Below are positions 49,915-59,332 of a DNA stretch of 64,000 nt, piece after piece. Position 1 is the stretch's first letter. Each line of letters starts with the position of its first letter. Made by a program: the position numbers and the translations under genes. This stretch comes from CAZLHO01 sp964559455 (GTDB taxonomy: Bacteria; Krumholzibacteriota; Krumholzibacteriia; LZORAL124-64-63), in contig CAZLHO010000004.1 in NCBI GenBank assembly GCA_964559455.1, positions 36,710 through 100,709 on the forward strand. The letters run 5' to 3'. A model generated the notes under the pieces. The model did not search any database, was not told the DNA's origin, and was given only the letters and a program-made list of their open reading frames with translations.

Positions 49915-51366
49915 ATGCTTCGCTTTCGCATGGACCTGACGACCCTGCTCGCCGCGGGCGCCCTGCTGGGCCTCGTTCCGGCCGGCGGCTGCGACCGCGC
50001 CGGCGACGCGACGACGAGCGCGCTGGACGATCACGCCGTCGGATTGGAGAGCGAGGCTCCCGACAGCCTGACGCACCCGGGGCCGGCCCTGGTCCTGGAG
50101 TCGAACGCCGACGTCCCTCCGGAGCTGACTCCCCTGCCGCCCGGTCTGGTCGAGCAGGAGCTGACCATCGGCCGGGACCAGTCCTTCTACGAGGCCCTGC
50201 TGGCCCGGGGCGCCGGCCACACCGAGATCATGGCCCTGGTCGAAGCCTGCCGCCCCTTCCGCAACCTGCGCAGCGTGCGCCGCGGCGACGTCTTCCGGAT
50301 TGTCCAGGAGCCGGACGGCACCGTGCGCCGTCTGGGCTTCGACCTGGGAGACGGCGAATCCCACCTGGCCTTCGAGCGCCAGGGCGAGGACCGCTTCCGG
50401 GTCTTCGAGCTGGCCTACCCCGTGGAGCACCGGCTCTGCGCCGTCAGCGGCGAGGTCGCGGTCTCGCTCTACGAGAGCCTGAAGGCCTGCGGCGCTCCCC
50501 AGTCCCTGGCCGCCAAGATGAACGACATCCTCGGCTGGGATATCGATTTCCGCCGGGACGTCCGCGAAGGCGATCGCTTCCGCATCATCTTCGAGGAGAT
50601 CCTCCGCGACGGCGAGTTCGTGCGCACGGGCCCCATCCTGGCCCTTGAATACGAGAACCGGGGACGGCGGCACAACGGCTACCTCTTCTCGGGCGAGGAC
50701 GGGGCGCCGCACTACTACGACGCCGCCGGCCAGAGCCTCGAGAAGCAGCTGATGCGCGCGCCGCTGCAGTATTCCCGCATCTCCAGCGGCTTCACCCACC
50801 GCCGCCTGCATCCCGTCCACAAGAAGTACGCGCCGCACCTGGGCGTGGACTACGCGGCGCCCGTGGGCACGCCCGTGCGCGCGGCCGGCGCCGGCGAGGT
50901 GACCGCCGCCGCCTACAACCGGCACAACGGACGCTACATCCGCATCCGCCACGCCAACCGCTCCTACGAGACCTACTACCTGCACCTCTCCCGCTACGCC
51001 GGCGGCCTCAAGAAGGGCACGCGCGTGAGCCAGGGGCAGGTCATCGGCTACGTGGGCGCCACCGGCACGGCGAGCGGCCCGCATCTGGATTATCGGGTGA
51101 AGAAGGACGGCGTCTTCGTCGATCCCCGCCGCCTGAAGCTGCCTGCGTCGAAGCCCGTGCCCGACGCCGAGCGGGATTCCTTCGTAGCGACCGTCGCCGC
51201 CTTCGGCTACGCCCTGGCCGCGCTGCCGCCGGGAACCGAGACCCAGCGGATCGCGCTGCGTCATCTGCTCAGCCCGCCCTACTCGACGGCGCAGGGCCCC
51301 CTGGCGCCCCGGCCCGAACTGCTGGCCGGAGGCGGCGTCAGCGTCGCAGCAAGCCCAGCGCGATGA
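49915..51366 (+). CDS. M23 (LytM) peptidase-family lipoprotein
   Basis: 483 aa. Lipoprotein signal with lipobox AGGC (Cys near 26). A beta-rich region at ~80-270 resembles the LysM/OapA-like part of MepM proteins (FYEALLARGAGHTEIMALVE). The M23 domain at ~290-400 has HLGVDYAAP (HxxxD), YLHLSRYA and SGPHLDYRV. The last motif is normally HLH; here the second His is Asp, common in some M23 groups, so activity is plausible but not certain. ~85 further residues follow. Acts on peptidoglycan cross-links. Overlaps the convergent DUF4340 gene by 29 nt. Confidence 0.87.
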   Translation: MLRFRMDLTTLLAAGALLGLVPAGGCDRAGDATTSALDDHAVGLESEAPDSLTHPGPALVLESNADVPPELTPLPPGLVEQELTIGRDQSFYEALLARGAGHTEIMALVEACRPFRNLRSVRRGDVFRIVQEPDGTVRRLGFDLGDGESHLAFERQGEDRFRVFELAYPVEHRLCAVSGEVAVSLYESLKACGAPQSLAAKMNDILGWDIDFRRDVREGDRFRIIFEEILRDGEFVRTGPILALEYENRGRRHNGYLFSGEDGAPHYYDAAGQSLEKQLMRAPLQYSRISSGFTHRRLHPVHKKYAPHLGVDYAAPVGTPVRAAGAGEVTAAAYNRHNGRYIRIRHANRSYETYYLHLSRYAGGLKKGTRVSQGQVIGYVGATGTASGPHLDYRVKKDGVFVDPRRLKLPASKPVPDAERDSFVATVAAFGYALAALPPGTETQRIALRHLLSPPYSTAQGPLAPRPELLAGGGVSVAASPAR

Positions 51367-52813
51367 ACAGCGACCTCATGGTGACCAGGATCTGAGGATC
51401 GACTTCCGCGACCAGTCCCGTGGCCGGCAACCAGGCCGCGGCCCTCCTGCTGCCGCCGTGGATCCCGACATGGATCTCGACCCGTTCCGGGAAGCCCGGG
51501 ACGCCGTACCAGGCGAGAATCTCGCCGTGGTTCTGCACGCCCAGGGGACTGCCGATCGAGGGCGCCGGGGGCAGGACCGCGGCGACGGCCAGGCGGTCCA
51601 TGGTGTGGATCAGGTCCGCGAAGAGTTCGCCCGGGGAGCGATCGCCTGCGGCGCCGGCGTCGGCGACCCAGGCTTCGCCACTGCGCCGGACCATGACCGG
51701 CGGCGAATCGGCGAACTGTACGCGCAAAGAATCGGCCGCGGCCAGCGGCTCGGTGAGCACGTTCAGGCAGAGATAGTCGGTCAGGGGCGCGTCGGCGTAG
51801 GAGGCGATCTCGGGGCCGATGGCGAAGGCGTTGGAATCGCCGCCCCTGCGGGCCAGCGACTGCTTCGAGGGCAGGATCGGCCCGAGGGACAGCGTCTGCG
51901 GTGGACGGCCGTCGGCGAAGTCGGCGCGCAGCCACACGAGCTCGCGCCAGGGGGGCCGACCGGCCAGGGAATCCTCGGCGCCGGCGCCCACGGGATCGAA
52001 GCGCTTGACCTGCGCCTCGTCCAGGAAGAAGAGGAGATTGGCCAGGCGCCCGTCGTCGGCGCGCAGCCACCGGGCGCCGGCATCCTCGCGCACGCGGCCC
52101 AGGGGCGCCGCGGCGATCAGCCGCGGATGCAGCGCGCCTGTCCGCGCCGGGCCGTCGGCCGGGGACCGCAGCCACCAGCGTCCGGCCCCGTCGCGGGCGA
52201 AGACGTCGGCCGGGCCGCCGCCCCGGCGCACGGTCAGGCTGTCGATGTCGAGCGGGTGGAAGGGCGGCCAGAGATCGGGGTGGCGGGCGCCGTTGGGCAG
52301 CAGTTCGAGCCGCCGCGGCAACTCGCCGCCGATGGCGAAGAGCGCGTCGCGCCCGGCGCCGGTGGCGTAGTAGGTGCCCGTGGCGGGGTTGCGCGCGCCG
52401 ATGCTCAGGCTGGAGACCGCGCCCTCGCGGGTGGTGACGGTCACGCGCGCGGGCGGGAAGGCCCCCAGGCCGAAGCGTCGGGCCTCGTCGCGCCATTCGT
52501 CGCCGTCGGAAAGGTCCGAGCTGCCCAGCTCGCCGGTCAGGGCGTCGAGCAGTCCGGCCACCGGTTCGGGATCGCCGCGATCGGAAACCGTCCCCGCCAG
52601 GCGCCAGTCCTCCCCCTCGCGGATCAGCTCGACGGAACGGTCGGCCAGCTGCACCGACACGACGGCCACGTCCCCGGGGTCGACGGCGAAGATCGGGCGC
52701 GCCCGGGTCGGATCGCCGCTGCGCCCGCGACCGCCCACGGCCAGCCAGACCAGGGCCGCCGCCAGCAGGATCAGCAGGACCGGCAGACTGCGCGGAAGGA
52801 CGCCTCGGGACAT
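51338..52813 (-). CDS. DUF4340-domain membrane protein
   Basis: 491 aa with one N-terminal transmembrane helix (~8-27) and a large extracytoplasmic part built of repeated beta-units; DUF4340-like features are the DWRLAGTVSDRGDPEPV segment and the YLCLNVLTE stretch. Such genes follow gldFG-type ABC genes in many genomes, and here it begins 19 nt after the GldFG fusion. Role unknown, presumably part of that transporter. ATG at 52813 has AGGAG 5 nt upstream. Confidence 0.8.
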   Translation of the reverse strand: MSRGVLPRSLPVLLILLAAALVWLAVGGRGRSGDPTRARPIFAVDPGDVAVVSVQLADRSVELIREGEDWRLAGTVSDRGDPEPVAGLLDALTGELGSSDLSDGDEWRDEARRFGLGAFPPARVTVTTREGAVSSLSIGARNPATGTYYATGAGRDALFAIGGELPRRLELLPNGARHPDLWPPFHPLDIDSLTVRRGGGPADVFARDGAGRWWLRSPADGPARTGALHPRLIAAAPLGRVREDAGARWLRADDGRLANLLFFLDEAQVKRFDPVGAGAEDSLAGRPPWRELVWLRADFADGRPPQTLSLGPILPSKQSLARRGGDSNAFAIGPEIASYADAPLTDYLCLNVLTEPLAAADSLRVQFADSPPVMVRRSGEAWVADAGAAGDRSPGELFADLIHTMDRLAVAAVLPPAPSIGSPLGVQNHGEILAWYGVPGFPERVEIHVGIHGGSRRAAAWLPATGLVAEVDPQILVTMRSLFIALGLLRR

Positions 52814-52832
52814 GGCTCTCCTCGGGGAGCGA

Positions 52833-55079
52833 TCAGCCGTTGCGCCGGCGCCGGACCACGGCCACGGCGCTGAAGAGGCCGGCGAGCAGCGGCCAGCCCA
52901 GGGTGCAGCCCCAGCCCAGCCAGCGTTTCTGGGACACCGACAGGACGACGGGCTCGCTGCGGTCCTCACGCGCCCGCTGGGCGATCAGGACCTTCTCCCC
53001 GGCCAGCCAGCCGACCATGTTCAGCAGCAGGTCCCGGTTGCCGTAGAGATCGAGGTGCTCGTTCGCCGCGAATCCGGCGTCCCCGACCACGATCATCCGC
53101 GAGGATTCGTCGCGGGTGAAGATCGACGGCGGCAGACGGGGTTCATCCTGGGTCCGGCCCCGCAGGGACTGGGCGAACTCGTCGCCGACTTCCGGGCGCT
53201 CCTGGCGGAGCCGCGCCGCGCCGGCCTCCGGCTCGCCGAAATATTCCCGGCGGTCGATCTCGATCGCCACGCCGAAGGGCAGGGGGCCGGGCAGGTCCAC
53301 GCCCTCGTCGAAGTCCATCTCGCCCGCGGCCAGGGAGGCCAGGTCGCGTTCGGCCCAGCTGGCGGGCGAGGTGCGCAGGATCGTGCGGGCGGTCATGCCG
53401 CGGTGGGCGCCCCCGGACGGCTGCAGGGACTGGACGAAGGGGAAGAAGGTGGCCAGGCCCGACAGCCCCTTGGTGATGTCGTGCGGCCCGTACTCGAAGA
53501 GGATGACCACGCGGTCGTCCACGCCGAACTGCGTCGAGGCGCCGCTGCGCGAGACCAGGAAGTCCTCGCCGAGGGTCACATCGTAGCGGCCGGCCCACTC
53601 GGCGATGGAGGCCGGGGCGCCGGGATCGAGCAGGGCCAGCACCGAGCCGCCGTCGGCGACGAAGCGCTGCACCGCCTCGATCTCGGCCGGCCGCAGGTCC
53701 CGCCGGGGCGAGGCGATCACCAGCACCGCCCCGTCCGAGGGCACCGCCGGCACGTCGGCCAGCAGCAGCGGCCGCACCAGGTAGCCCTGGCTCTCGAGCG
53801 CATCCAGGTAGGCCGAGTAGCCATCGCGGGTCTCGAGGTCCAGCGCCGGTTCCCCGTGTCCCTGCAGGTGGTAGACGACGGGCTGAGTGCCCAGGACCAC
53901 GCGGTAGACGGCGTTGATCAGGGCGCTCTCGTCGGGGTCCGGCAGGTCCCGCCGGCGCCCCCGGGCCTCGACCACCACCGTGCGCACGGTCGTCACGCCG
54001 TACCGCTGCACCAGGCCCAGCTCGCGGTCGGGATCGACCATCCGGAAACTGAAGCGCGGCGTGGCGTCGGCGAAGGCGTTGAGCGCGACCTCGGCGACGC
54101 GGCGGTTGGGATCGAGCCGCTGGTAGAAGGCCGTCACCTCGACATCGGCCTCCAGGCTCTCGAGCACCTGCTCGGTCTGGGGCGCCAGGCTGTGGCGACG
54201 GTTGCTGGTCATGTCGAAGGTCAGCGGGTTGCGGGCGGCTATCAGGTCCAGGGTCCCCACCAGCAGCAGCAGCACCAGGAAGGGCGTCCAGCGGGCCCAG
54301 CGCCGCCCTCCGGCCAGCCTTCGCCCCGAGAGGGCGGCCGTGGCCGCGGCGAGGCCGAGCACCGTCCAGCCCAGCATGTAGATCAGGTCCCGGCTGTCGA
54401 CGACCCCCCGCGAGAAGCGCATGAAATGCCGGGACAGGGACATCCGCAGCGAGAAGTCGGCCAGCGGCCCGGGCAGGAAGGGCTCCAGGCTGCCGATCGT
54501 GTAGAGCACCAGCACGAAGGCGAAGCAGAGGATGTAGCTGACGACCTGGTAGGGAACCAGCGTCGAGAAGAAGGTGCCCCAGGCCGAGATCAGGATCGCG
54601 ATCAGCGCCAGGCCCAGCAGGACGCTGAAGAGGGGGCCGAACTCGGCGCCGCCCAGCGTGAAGGCGACGATGAAGTAGGCGCCGGAGAGGGCCACCATCA
54701 CCAGGGCCGCCGCGGCCACCGACAGGAACTTGCCCAGCACCCAGACGTGGTCGGCGACGGGATAGGACATGACCAGGTCGTAGCGCCCCGAGCGGTATTC
54801 CTCGGCGAAGAGGCGCATCGAGACGGCGGGCAGCACGAAGAGCAGGAAGACGGACATGTTCACGGCCAGCGGCTGGAAGACGCCGTCGGCCAGGGTCAGC
54901 AGGGCGTTGACGGCCGCTCCCGACTTCATGGTGGTCAGCGAGAGCTCGCTGTAGGTGAACATGGTGTTCGAGAAGAAGAAGCCGGTCAGCAGCATGAAGA
55001 CCGTCAGCACCACCGGCGCCATCGCGCTGCGGAAGAAGGACCGCACCTCGCGGCCGCAGATCGCGCCCAGTCCCCTCAC
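52833..55079 (-). CDS. GldF-GldG-type fusion: ABC permease joined to an auxiliary domain
   Basis: 748 aa. Residues 1-260 form a six-helix ABC-2 permease (GldF-like: ICGREVRSFFRS, RLFAEEYRSGRYDLVMSYP). From ~265 comes a helix (LVLLLLVGTLDLIAARNPLT) and a large periplasmic GldG/ABC_transp_aux domain (LTFDMTSNRRHSLAPQTEQV, YHLQGHGEPALD), ended by one more helix (~720-740). Known GldF and GldG are usually separate. Needed for gliding or secretion in Flavobacterium, but widespread with other roles. Overlaps the ATPase gene by 4 nt. Confidence 0.87.
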   Translation of the reverse strand: MRGLGAICGREVRSFFRSAMAPVVLTVFMLLTGFFFSNTMFTYSELSLTTMKSGAAVNALLTLADGVFQPLAVNMSVFLLFVLPAVSMRLFAEEYRSGRYDLVMSYPVADHVWVLGKFLSVAAAALVMVALSGAYFIVAFTLGGAEFGPLFSVLLGLALIAILISAWGTFFSTLVPYQVVSYILCFAFVLVLYTIGSLEPFLPGPLADFSLRMSLSRHFMRFSRGVVDSRDLIYMLGWTVLGLAAATAALSGRRLAGGRRWARWTPFLVLLLLVGTLDLIAARNPLTFDMTSNRRHSLAPQTEQVLESLEADVEVTAFYQRLDPNRRVAEVALNAFADATPRFSFRMVDPDRELGLVQRYGVTTVRTVVVEARGRRRDLPDPDESALINAVYRVVLGTQPVVYHLQGHGEPALDLETRDGYSAYLDALESQGYLVRPLLLADVPAVPSDGAVLVIASPRRDLRPAEIEAVQRFVADGGSVLALLDPGAPASIAEWAGRYDVTLGEDFLVSRSGASTQFGVDDRVVILFEYGPHDITKGLSGLATFFPFVQSLQPSGGAHRGMTARTILRTSPASWAERDLASLAAGEMDFDEGVDLPGPLPFGVAIEIDRREYFGEPEAGAARLRQERPEVGDEFAQSLRGRTQDEPRLPPSIFTRDESSRMIVVGDAGFAANEHLDLYGNRDLLLNMVGWLAGEKVLIAQRAREDRSEPVVLSVSQKRWLGWGCTLGWPLLAGLFSAVAVVRRRRNG

Positions 55080-56020
55080 GGCGTCTCCTTCCGGATCGCG
55101 GCGCCGCCGCCGGTCAGGCGCAGGAAGAGCTCCTCCAGCGACGCGTCGCGGTCGCCCAGCCGCTGCAGCTCGCCGCCGGACTCCAGCACCGCCCGCGCCA
55201 GCAGGGGACGCAGGGCCGACGTCTCGCCGGCGCAGGCCACGAGGGCCCCGCCCTCCTGCGCTTCGACGCCGTCGACGCCGGGCGTCGCCGCCAGAGCGGC
55301 CAGCACGGCCTCGCGGGCGCCGTCCCAGAGGATCTCGACCCGCGGGCCGCGATCCACGGCGCGGGACAGAGCCGCGGGCGCCTCCTCGGTCATCAGCCGG
55401 CCGCGGTCCAGGATCAGCACCCGCCCGCAGATCAGGCTCACCTCGTTCAGGATATGGCTGCTGAGCAGGACCGTCTTGTGGCCGCGGAAGCCGCGGATCA
55501 GCTCGCGCACCTCGACGATCTGATGGGGATCGAGGCCGGCGCTGGGTTCGTCCAGGATCAGGATCGCGGGATCGCCGACCAGGGCCTGGGCCAGGCCCAC
55601 GCGCTGCCGGTATCCCTTCGAGAGGTTGCCGACGAGGCGGTGCCGCACCTCGCCCAGGCCGACGCGCTCGACGATGTCCGCCAGCCCGGCGCGGCGGCCG
55701 GGTCCGGCCACGCCCTTCAGGGCGGCCACGAAGTCCAGCGTCTCGTCGACGGTCATCTCGGGGTAGAGCGGGGCGTTCTCCGGCATGAAGCCGACCTGGG
55801 CGCGGACCCCGTCGGGGTCGGCGACGACGTCGCAGCCGGCGACGGTCGCGCCGCCGGCGCTCGGGGGCAGCGTGCAGGTGAGGATGCGCATGGCGGTGGT
55901 CTTCCCGGCCCCGTTGGGGCCCAGGAAGCCCACGATCTCGCCGGCGTCGACCCGGAACGAGAGGTCGTCCAGGGCCCGGGTGGCCCCGAAATCCCGGGTC
56001 AGTCCCGCCGCTTCGATCAT
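55076..56020 (-). CDS. GldA-type ABC transporter ATP-binding protein
   Basis: 314 aa. Walker A GPNGAGKTT, Q-loop GFMPENAPLYPEM, signature LSKGYRQRVGLAQ, Walker B ILILDEPSAGLDP, switch LLSSHIL. C-terminal ~90 residues match the tail seen in GldA/NatA-type ATPases. First gene of the GldA - GldFG - DUF4340 operon. Confidence 0.9.
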   Translation of the reverse strand: MIEAAGLTRDFGATRALDDLSFRVDAGEIVGFLGPNGAGKTTAMRILTCTLPPSAGGATVAGCDVVADPDGVRAQVGFMPENAPLYPEMTVDETLDFVAALKGVAGPGRRAGLADIVERVGLGEVRHRLVGNLSKGYRQRVGLAQALVGDPAILILDEPSAGLDPHQIVEVRELIRGFRGHKTVLLSSHILNEVSLICGRVLILDRGRLMTEEAPAALSRAVDRGPRVEILWDGAREAVLAALAATPGVDGVEAQEGGALVACAGETSALRPLLARAVLESGGELQRLGDRDASLEELFLRLTGGGAAIRKETP

Positions 56021-56031
56021 GCCGCCTCCAC

Positions 56032-57039
56032 TCAGTCGATGGCCCAGCGCAGCAGGGTGGCGCCCCAGGTGAAACCGGCGCCGAAGCTGGCCAGGCAGAC
56101 CAGGTCGCCCTTCTGCAGCCGGCCCTCGTCGTAGGCCACGCGCATCGCCGAGGGGATGCTGGCCGACGTCGTGTTGCCGAAGCGGTCGATGGTCACGACC
56201 ATCTGCTCGTCGGTCAGCCCCAGGCGCTTCTGGGCGCCGTCGATGATCCGGATGTTGGCCTGGTGGGGTATCAGGACCTTCAACTCGGCGGCTTCGTGAT
56301 TGTTCCGCGCGAGCACGTCCTGGGCGACCTCGACCATGCCGCGGACGGCGAACTTGAAGACCTCGCGCCCCTCCTGATAGATGTAGTGCATCTTCTTGCG
56401 CACCGTCTCCTCGGAGGGCGGATTCAGGCTGCCGCCGCCGGGCATGTTCAGGTGCTTGCCGCCCTTGCCGTCGACGTGGTGCACGAAGTCGATGATGCCT
56501 TCGAGCTCGGGGTCCACGCGCTCGATCAGCACGGCGCCGGCGCCGTCGCCGAAGAGCACGCAGGTGTTGCGGTCATCGTAGTCCACGATCGACGACATGA
56601 TCTCGGTGCCCACGACCAGCACGCGGCGGCAGGCGCCGGTCTGCACCTGGGCGCGGGCGGCCTGCACGGCGAAGACGAAGCCGCTGCAGGCGGCGCTGAT
56701 GTCGTAGCCCCAGGCGTTGCCGGCGCCGATCAGGTCCTGGATCACGCAGGCGGTGGCGGGAAAGAACATATCGGGCGTCACGGTCGGGACGAGGATCAGG
56801 TCGACGTCGTCGGGCGTCAGCCCGGCGTGCTCCAGGGCCATGCGCGCGGCGCCGGCCCCGTGATGCGAGGCCGGGGTCCCCGGCTCGACCAGGCGCCGCT
56901 CACTGATGCCGGTTCGCTCCAGGATCCACTGCTCGTTGGTCTCGACCATCTTCTCGAGGTCGGCATTCGTCAGTCGGCGCTCGGGAAAATCCATTCCCAC
57001 GCCGGTGATCCCGGCCGTATACAGTTTCTGATCCGACAT
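56032..57039 (-). CDS. fabH: beta-ketoacyl-ACP synthase III
   Basis: 335 aa condensing enzyme starting fatty acid synthesis from acetyl-CoA and malonyl-ACP, or a related chain starter. Cys118 in ISAACSGFV, His in IPHQANIR, and Asn in FGNTTSASIP form the triad. ATG at 57039 (MSDQKLY), with AAGGA upstream; upstream open sequence is not coding. Lies 11 nt before the GldA-type gene on the same strand, so they could be co-transcribed. Confidence 0.93.
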   Translation of the reverse strand: MSDQKLYTAGITGVGMDFPERRLTNADLEKMVETNEQWILERTGISERRLVEPGTPASHHGAGAARMALEHAGLTPDDVDLILVPTVTPDMFFPATACVIQDLIGAGNAWGYDISAACSGFVFAVQAARAQVQTGACRRVLVVGTEIMSSIVDYDDRNTCVLFGDGAGAVLIERVDPELEGIIDFVHHVDGKGGKHLNMPGGGSLNPPSEETVRKKMHYIYQEGREVFKFAVRGMVEVAQDVLARNNHEAAELKVLIPHQANIRIIDGAQKRLGLTDEQMVVTIDRFGNTTSASIPSAMRVAYDEGRLQKGDLVCLASFGAGFTWGATLLRWAID

Positions 57040-57173
57040 CCCCGCGGTCCTTTTGTTCGAGGAAAAGGCCGGCGGGGCGAACCGACGGGTTCGCCGCGAC
57101 GGCCCGGTCGAGTGGTCCGAGTCATACCCCAATGCAAATCCCTGACGGGCTCCCTGTCAACCAGAAGGGATGC

Positions 57174-57199
57174 AAAAAGGCCTCCACCGGGAGACCTTT
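57174..57199 (-). terminator. rho-independent terminator of the ribosomal operon
   Basis: 10-bp stem with one G-U (57176-57185 and 57190-57199), ACCG loop; on the minus strand it runs into TTTTT. 20 nt after the rplQ stop. Confidence 0.85.
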
Positions 57200-57218
57200 C
57201 CGCAAACCTTGCGAGAGA

Positions 57219-57758
57219 CTAGGCGTCCGACTTGTCGGGCTCTGCCGCCGGAGCCTCGTCCGCCGGCTCCCCGTCGGCGGGAGCCTCCTCGGCGGGCGCG
57301 GCTTCCTCCGGCTCGGGCTCGGGCTGCGCAGCCGCGACGGGAGCGTCCTTGAGGCGGGCCGGCTTGCGCGCGGCGCGACCCTGGGACTTCTCGCGACCCT
57401 CTTCCCCGACGAGCTCCAGAAAGGCGATGTCGGCGTTGTCGCCCTTGCGGCCGCCGTCGATCTTGAGCACCCGCGTGTAGCCGCCGGGACGGTCGGCGTA
57501 GCGGGGGCCGATCTCGTCGAAGAGCTTCTGCAGGATCTCGGGATCCAGGAGCTTGCGCGCCGCCATGCGGCGCGAGTTCAGGTCGCCGGCCTTGGCGTAG
57601 GTGATCAGGCGCTCGGCCAGGGACCGCGCCTCCTTCGCCTTCGCCGTGGTGGTCTTGATCCGCCCGTGCCGGAACAGCTCCGTCACCATGTTGCGGAACA
57701 TCATGTTCCGGTGGCTGGCCGTCCGGTTGAGCTTACGTCCGCTGACGTTGTGACGCAT
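57219..57758 (-). CDS. rplQ: 50S ribosomal protein L17
   Basis: 179 aa: the ~120-residue L17 core (MRHNVSGRKLNRTASHRNMM, TTAKAKEARSLAERLITYAK) plus a ~55-residue tail rich in Glu, Ala and Pro that most L17 proteins lack. Last gene of the alpha operon, followed by the terminator. Confidence 0.96.
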   Translation of the reverse strand: MRHNVSGRKLNRTASHRNMMFRNMVTELFRHGRIKTTTAKAKEARSLAERLITYAKAGDLNSRRMAARKLLDPEILQKLFDEIGPRYADRPGGYTRVLKIDGGRKGDNADIAFLELVGEEGREKSQGRAARKPARLKDAPVAAAQPEPEPEEAAPAEEAPADGEPADEAPAAEPDKSDA

Positions 57759-57809
57759 GGCATTCCGTCCTTTGGTCGTCCTGAGCCGTATCGGGCCGCG
57801 CGGCGGCCG

Positions 57810-58814
57810 TTATTCGCTGGCGGCCGTCCGCTGCTTGACGCGATCGGCGATCTCGGGTTCGAAGTTCATGCCGAAGCCCAGGTCCATGCCGTCCAGGATC
57901 TCCTGGATCTCGTTCAGGCTCTTGCGCCCGAAGTTGCGGAACTTGAGCATCTCCTGCTCGGTCTTGGTGACGAGGTCGAAGATCGTCTGGATCTTGCCCG
58001 ACTTCAGGCAGTTGGCGGAGCGCACGGAGAGCTCCAGCTCCTCGACGCTGCGCGACAGCTGCTCGATGCGCTGCTCCAGCTCCTCGTCCACTTCCTCGTC
58101 CTGGGCGTCGATCGGCGCCTCGTCGAAGTTGATGAAGATCTGGAAGTGGTCCTTGAGGATCTTCGACGCGAAGGCGACGGTGTCCTCGGCCCGGATGCTG
58201 CCGTCGGTCTCGATGCCCATGACCAGCTTGTCGTAGTCCGTGCGCTGACCGACGCGGGTGTCCTCGACGCGGTAGCTCACGCGGCGCACCGGCGAGAAGT
58301 TGGCGTCCAGGCGGATCACGCCGATCACCTCGTCGGGGACCACGTGCTGATCGCGGTCCACGTAGCCGCGGCCGGTGTCGATGTAGAGCTTGCCCTTGAA
58401 GTCGCCGGCCTCGGTGATCGTGCAGATCACGAAGTCGGGGTTGACGATGGTCAGGTCGGGGTGGCCGTTGATCATCCCGGCCGTGACCTCGCCCTTCTTC
58501 TTGACCTCGATCGTCGCCCAATGGGCGGGCACGTCCGAGAGCCCGAAGACGACCTTCTTCAGGTTGAGGACGATGTCCGTGACGTCCTCGAGCACGTTGG
58601 GCAAGGTGCTCATCTCGTGCTTCACGCCGTCGAGCTGGATGGCCGTGACCGCGTGGCCGTGGATCGAGGACAGCAGCGTCCGGCGCAGGGCGGTGCCCAG
58701 CGTGTGGCCGAAGCCCCTCTCCAGCGGCGCGATCACCAGCTCGGCAGAGTTCTCGGTCAGGGTCTCCGGCACGACCTGCACGGCGTCCGGCATCATCATG
58801 TTGATCCACTTCAT
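57810..58814 (-). CDS. rpoA: RNA polymerase alpha subunit
   Basis: 334 aa. N-terminal dimerisation domain (ERGFGHTLGTALRRTLLSS, GVKHEMSTLPNVLED) and C-terminal DNA/activator domain with the helix-hairpin-helix (LKSGKIQTIFDLVTKTEQEM, FGRKSLNEIQEIL). Normal length. 91 nt after rpsK, where many genomes have rpsD. Confidence 0.97.
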   Translation of the reverse strand: MKWINMMMPDAVQVVPETLTENSAELVIAPLERGFGHTLGTALRRTLLSSIHGHAVTAIQLDGVKHEMSTLPNVLEDVTDIVLNLKKVVFGLSDVPAHWATIEVKKKGEVTAGMINGHPDLTIVNPDFVICTITEAGDFKGKLYIDTGRGYVDRDQHVVPDEVIGVIRLDANFSPVRRVSYRVEDTRVGQRTDYDKLVMGIETDGSIRAEDTVAFASKILKDHFQIFINFDEAPIDAQDEEVDEELEQRIEQLSRSVEELELSVRSANCLKSGKIQTIFDLVTKTEQEMLKFRNFGRKSLNEIQEILDGMDLGFGMNFEPEIADRVKQRTAASE

Positions 58815-58905
58815 GGCCTGGCATACCCCCTGCCACCTGATACGGATAGCGCGTCCGGCTCGGACACGCCGTGATTCAATCTCGATCGCCGTCGGGCGGC
58901 CGACC

Positions 58906-59304
58906 TTACATCCGGCGCCGCTTCTTGGGCCGGCAGCCGTTGTGGGGCAGACGGGTCACGTCCTTGATGCGCGTGACCTCGAGTCCCTCGGCGCGCAGGG
59001 TGCGGATCGCGGCCTCGCGACCCGAACCGGGCCCGCGAACCCAGACCTCGACCTTGCGCATGCCGCCGTTCATGGCCTCCTGGGCGCAGAAACGGGCGGC
59101 GAGCTGCGCGGCGAAAGCCGTGGACTTGCGACTGCCCTTGTAGCGGCCCTGGTGGCCGCCGGACGACCAGGTGATGACGTTGCCCGTCAAATCGGTCATC
59201 GTGATGATGGTGTTGTTGAAGCTGGACTTGACGTGGGCCACCCCCGCCAAATCGAGCTTCTTCTTTACCTTGCGAACCTTGCGCTTGTCCTTGGGACCTG
59301 CCAC
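58906..59304 (-). CDS. rpsK: 30S ribosomal protein S11
   Basis: 132 aa. VAHVKSSFNNTIITMTDLTG, KGSRKSTAFAAQ, and the invariant C-terminus with THNGCRPKKRRR-like residues (here LPHNGCRPKKRRRM). Contains the usual GPGSGREAAIR loop. Part of the alpha operon. Confidence 0.97.
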   Translation of the reverse strand: MAGPKDKRKVRKVKKKLDLAGVAHVKSSFNNTIITMTDLTGNVITWSSGGHQGRYKGSRKSTAFAAQLAARFCAQEAMNGGMRKVEVWVRGPGSGREAAIRTLRAEGLEVTRIKDVTRLPHNGCRPKKRRRM

Positions 59305-59332
59305 GCTCCAACCTCCTCAGAGCTTCTCAGAG

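Noticed and set aside
52374..55523. 1049-codon plus-strand open frame opposite the GldFG fusion
   Set aside because: Antisense shadow of a gene with conserved permease and GldG segments; low-complexity Gln/Gly/Ala/Arg translation.
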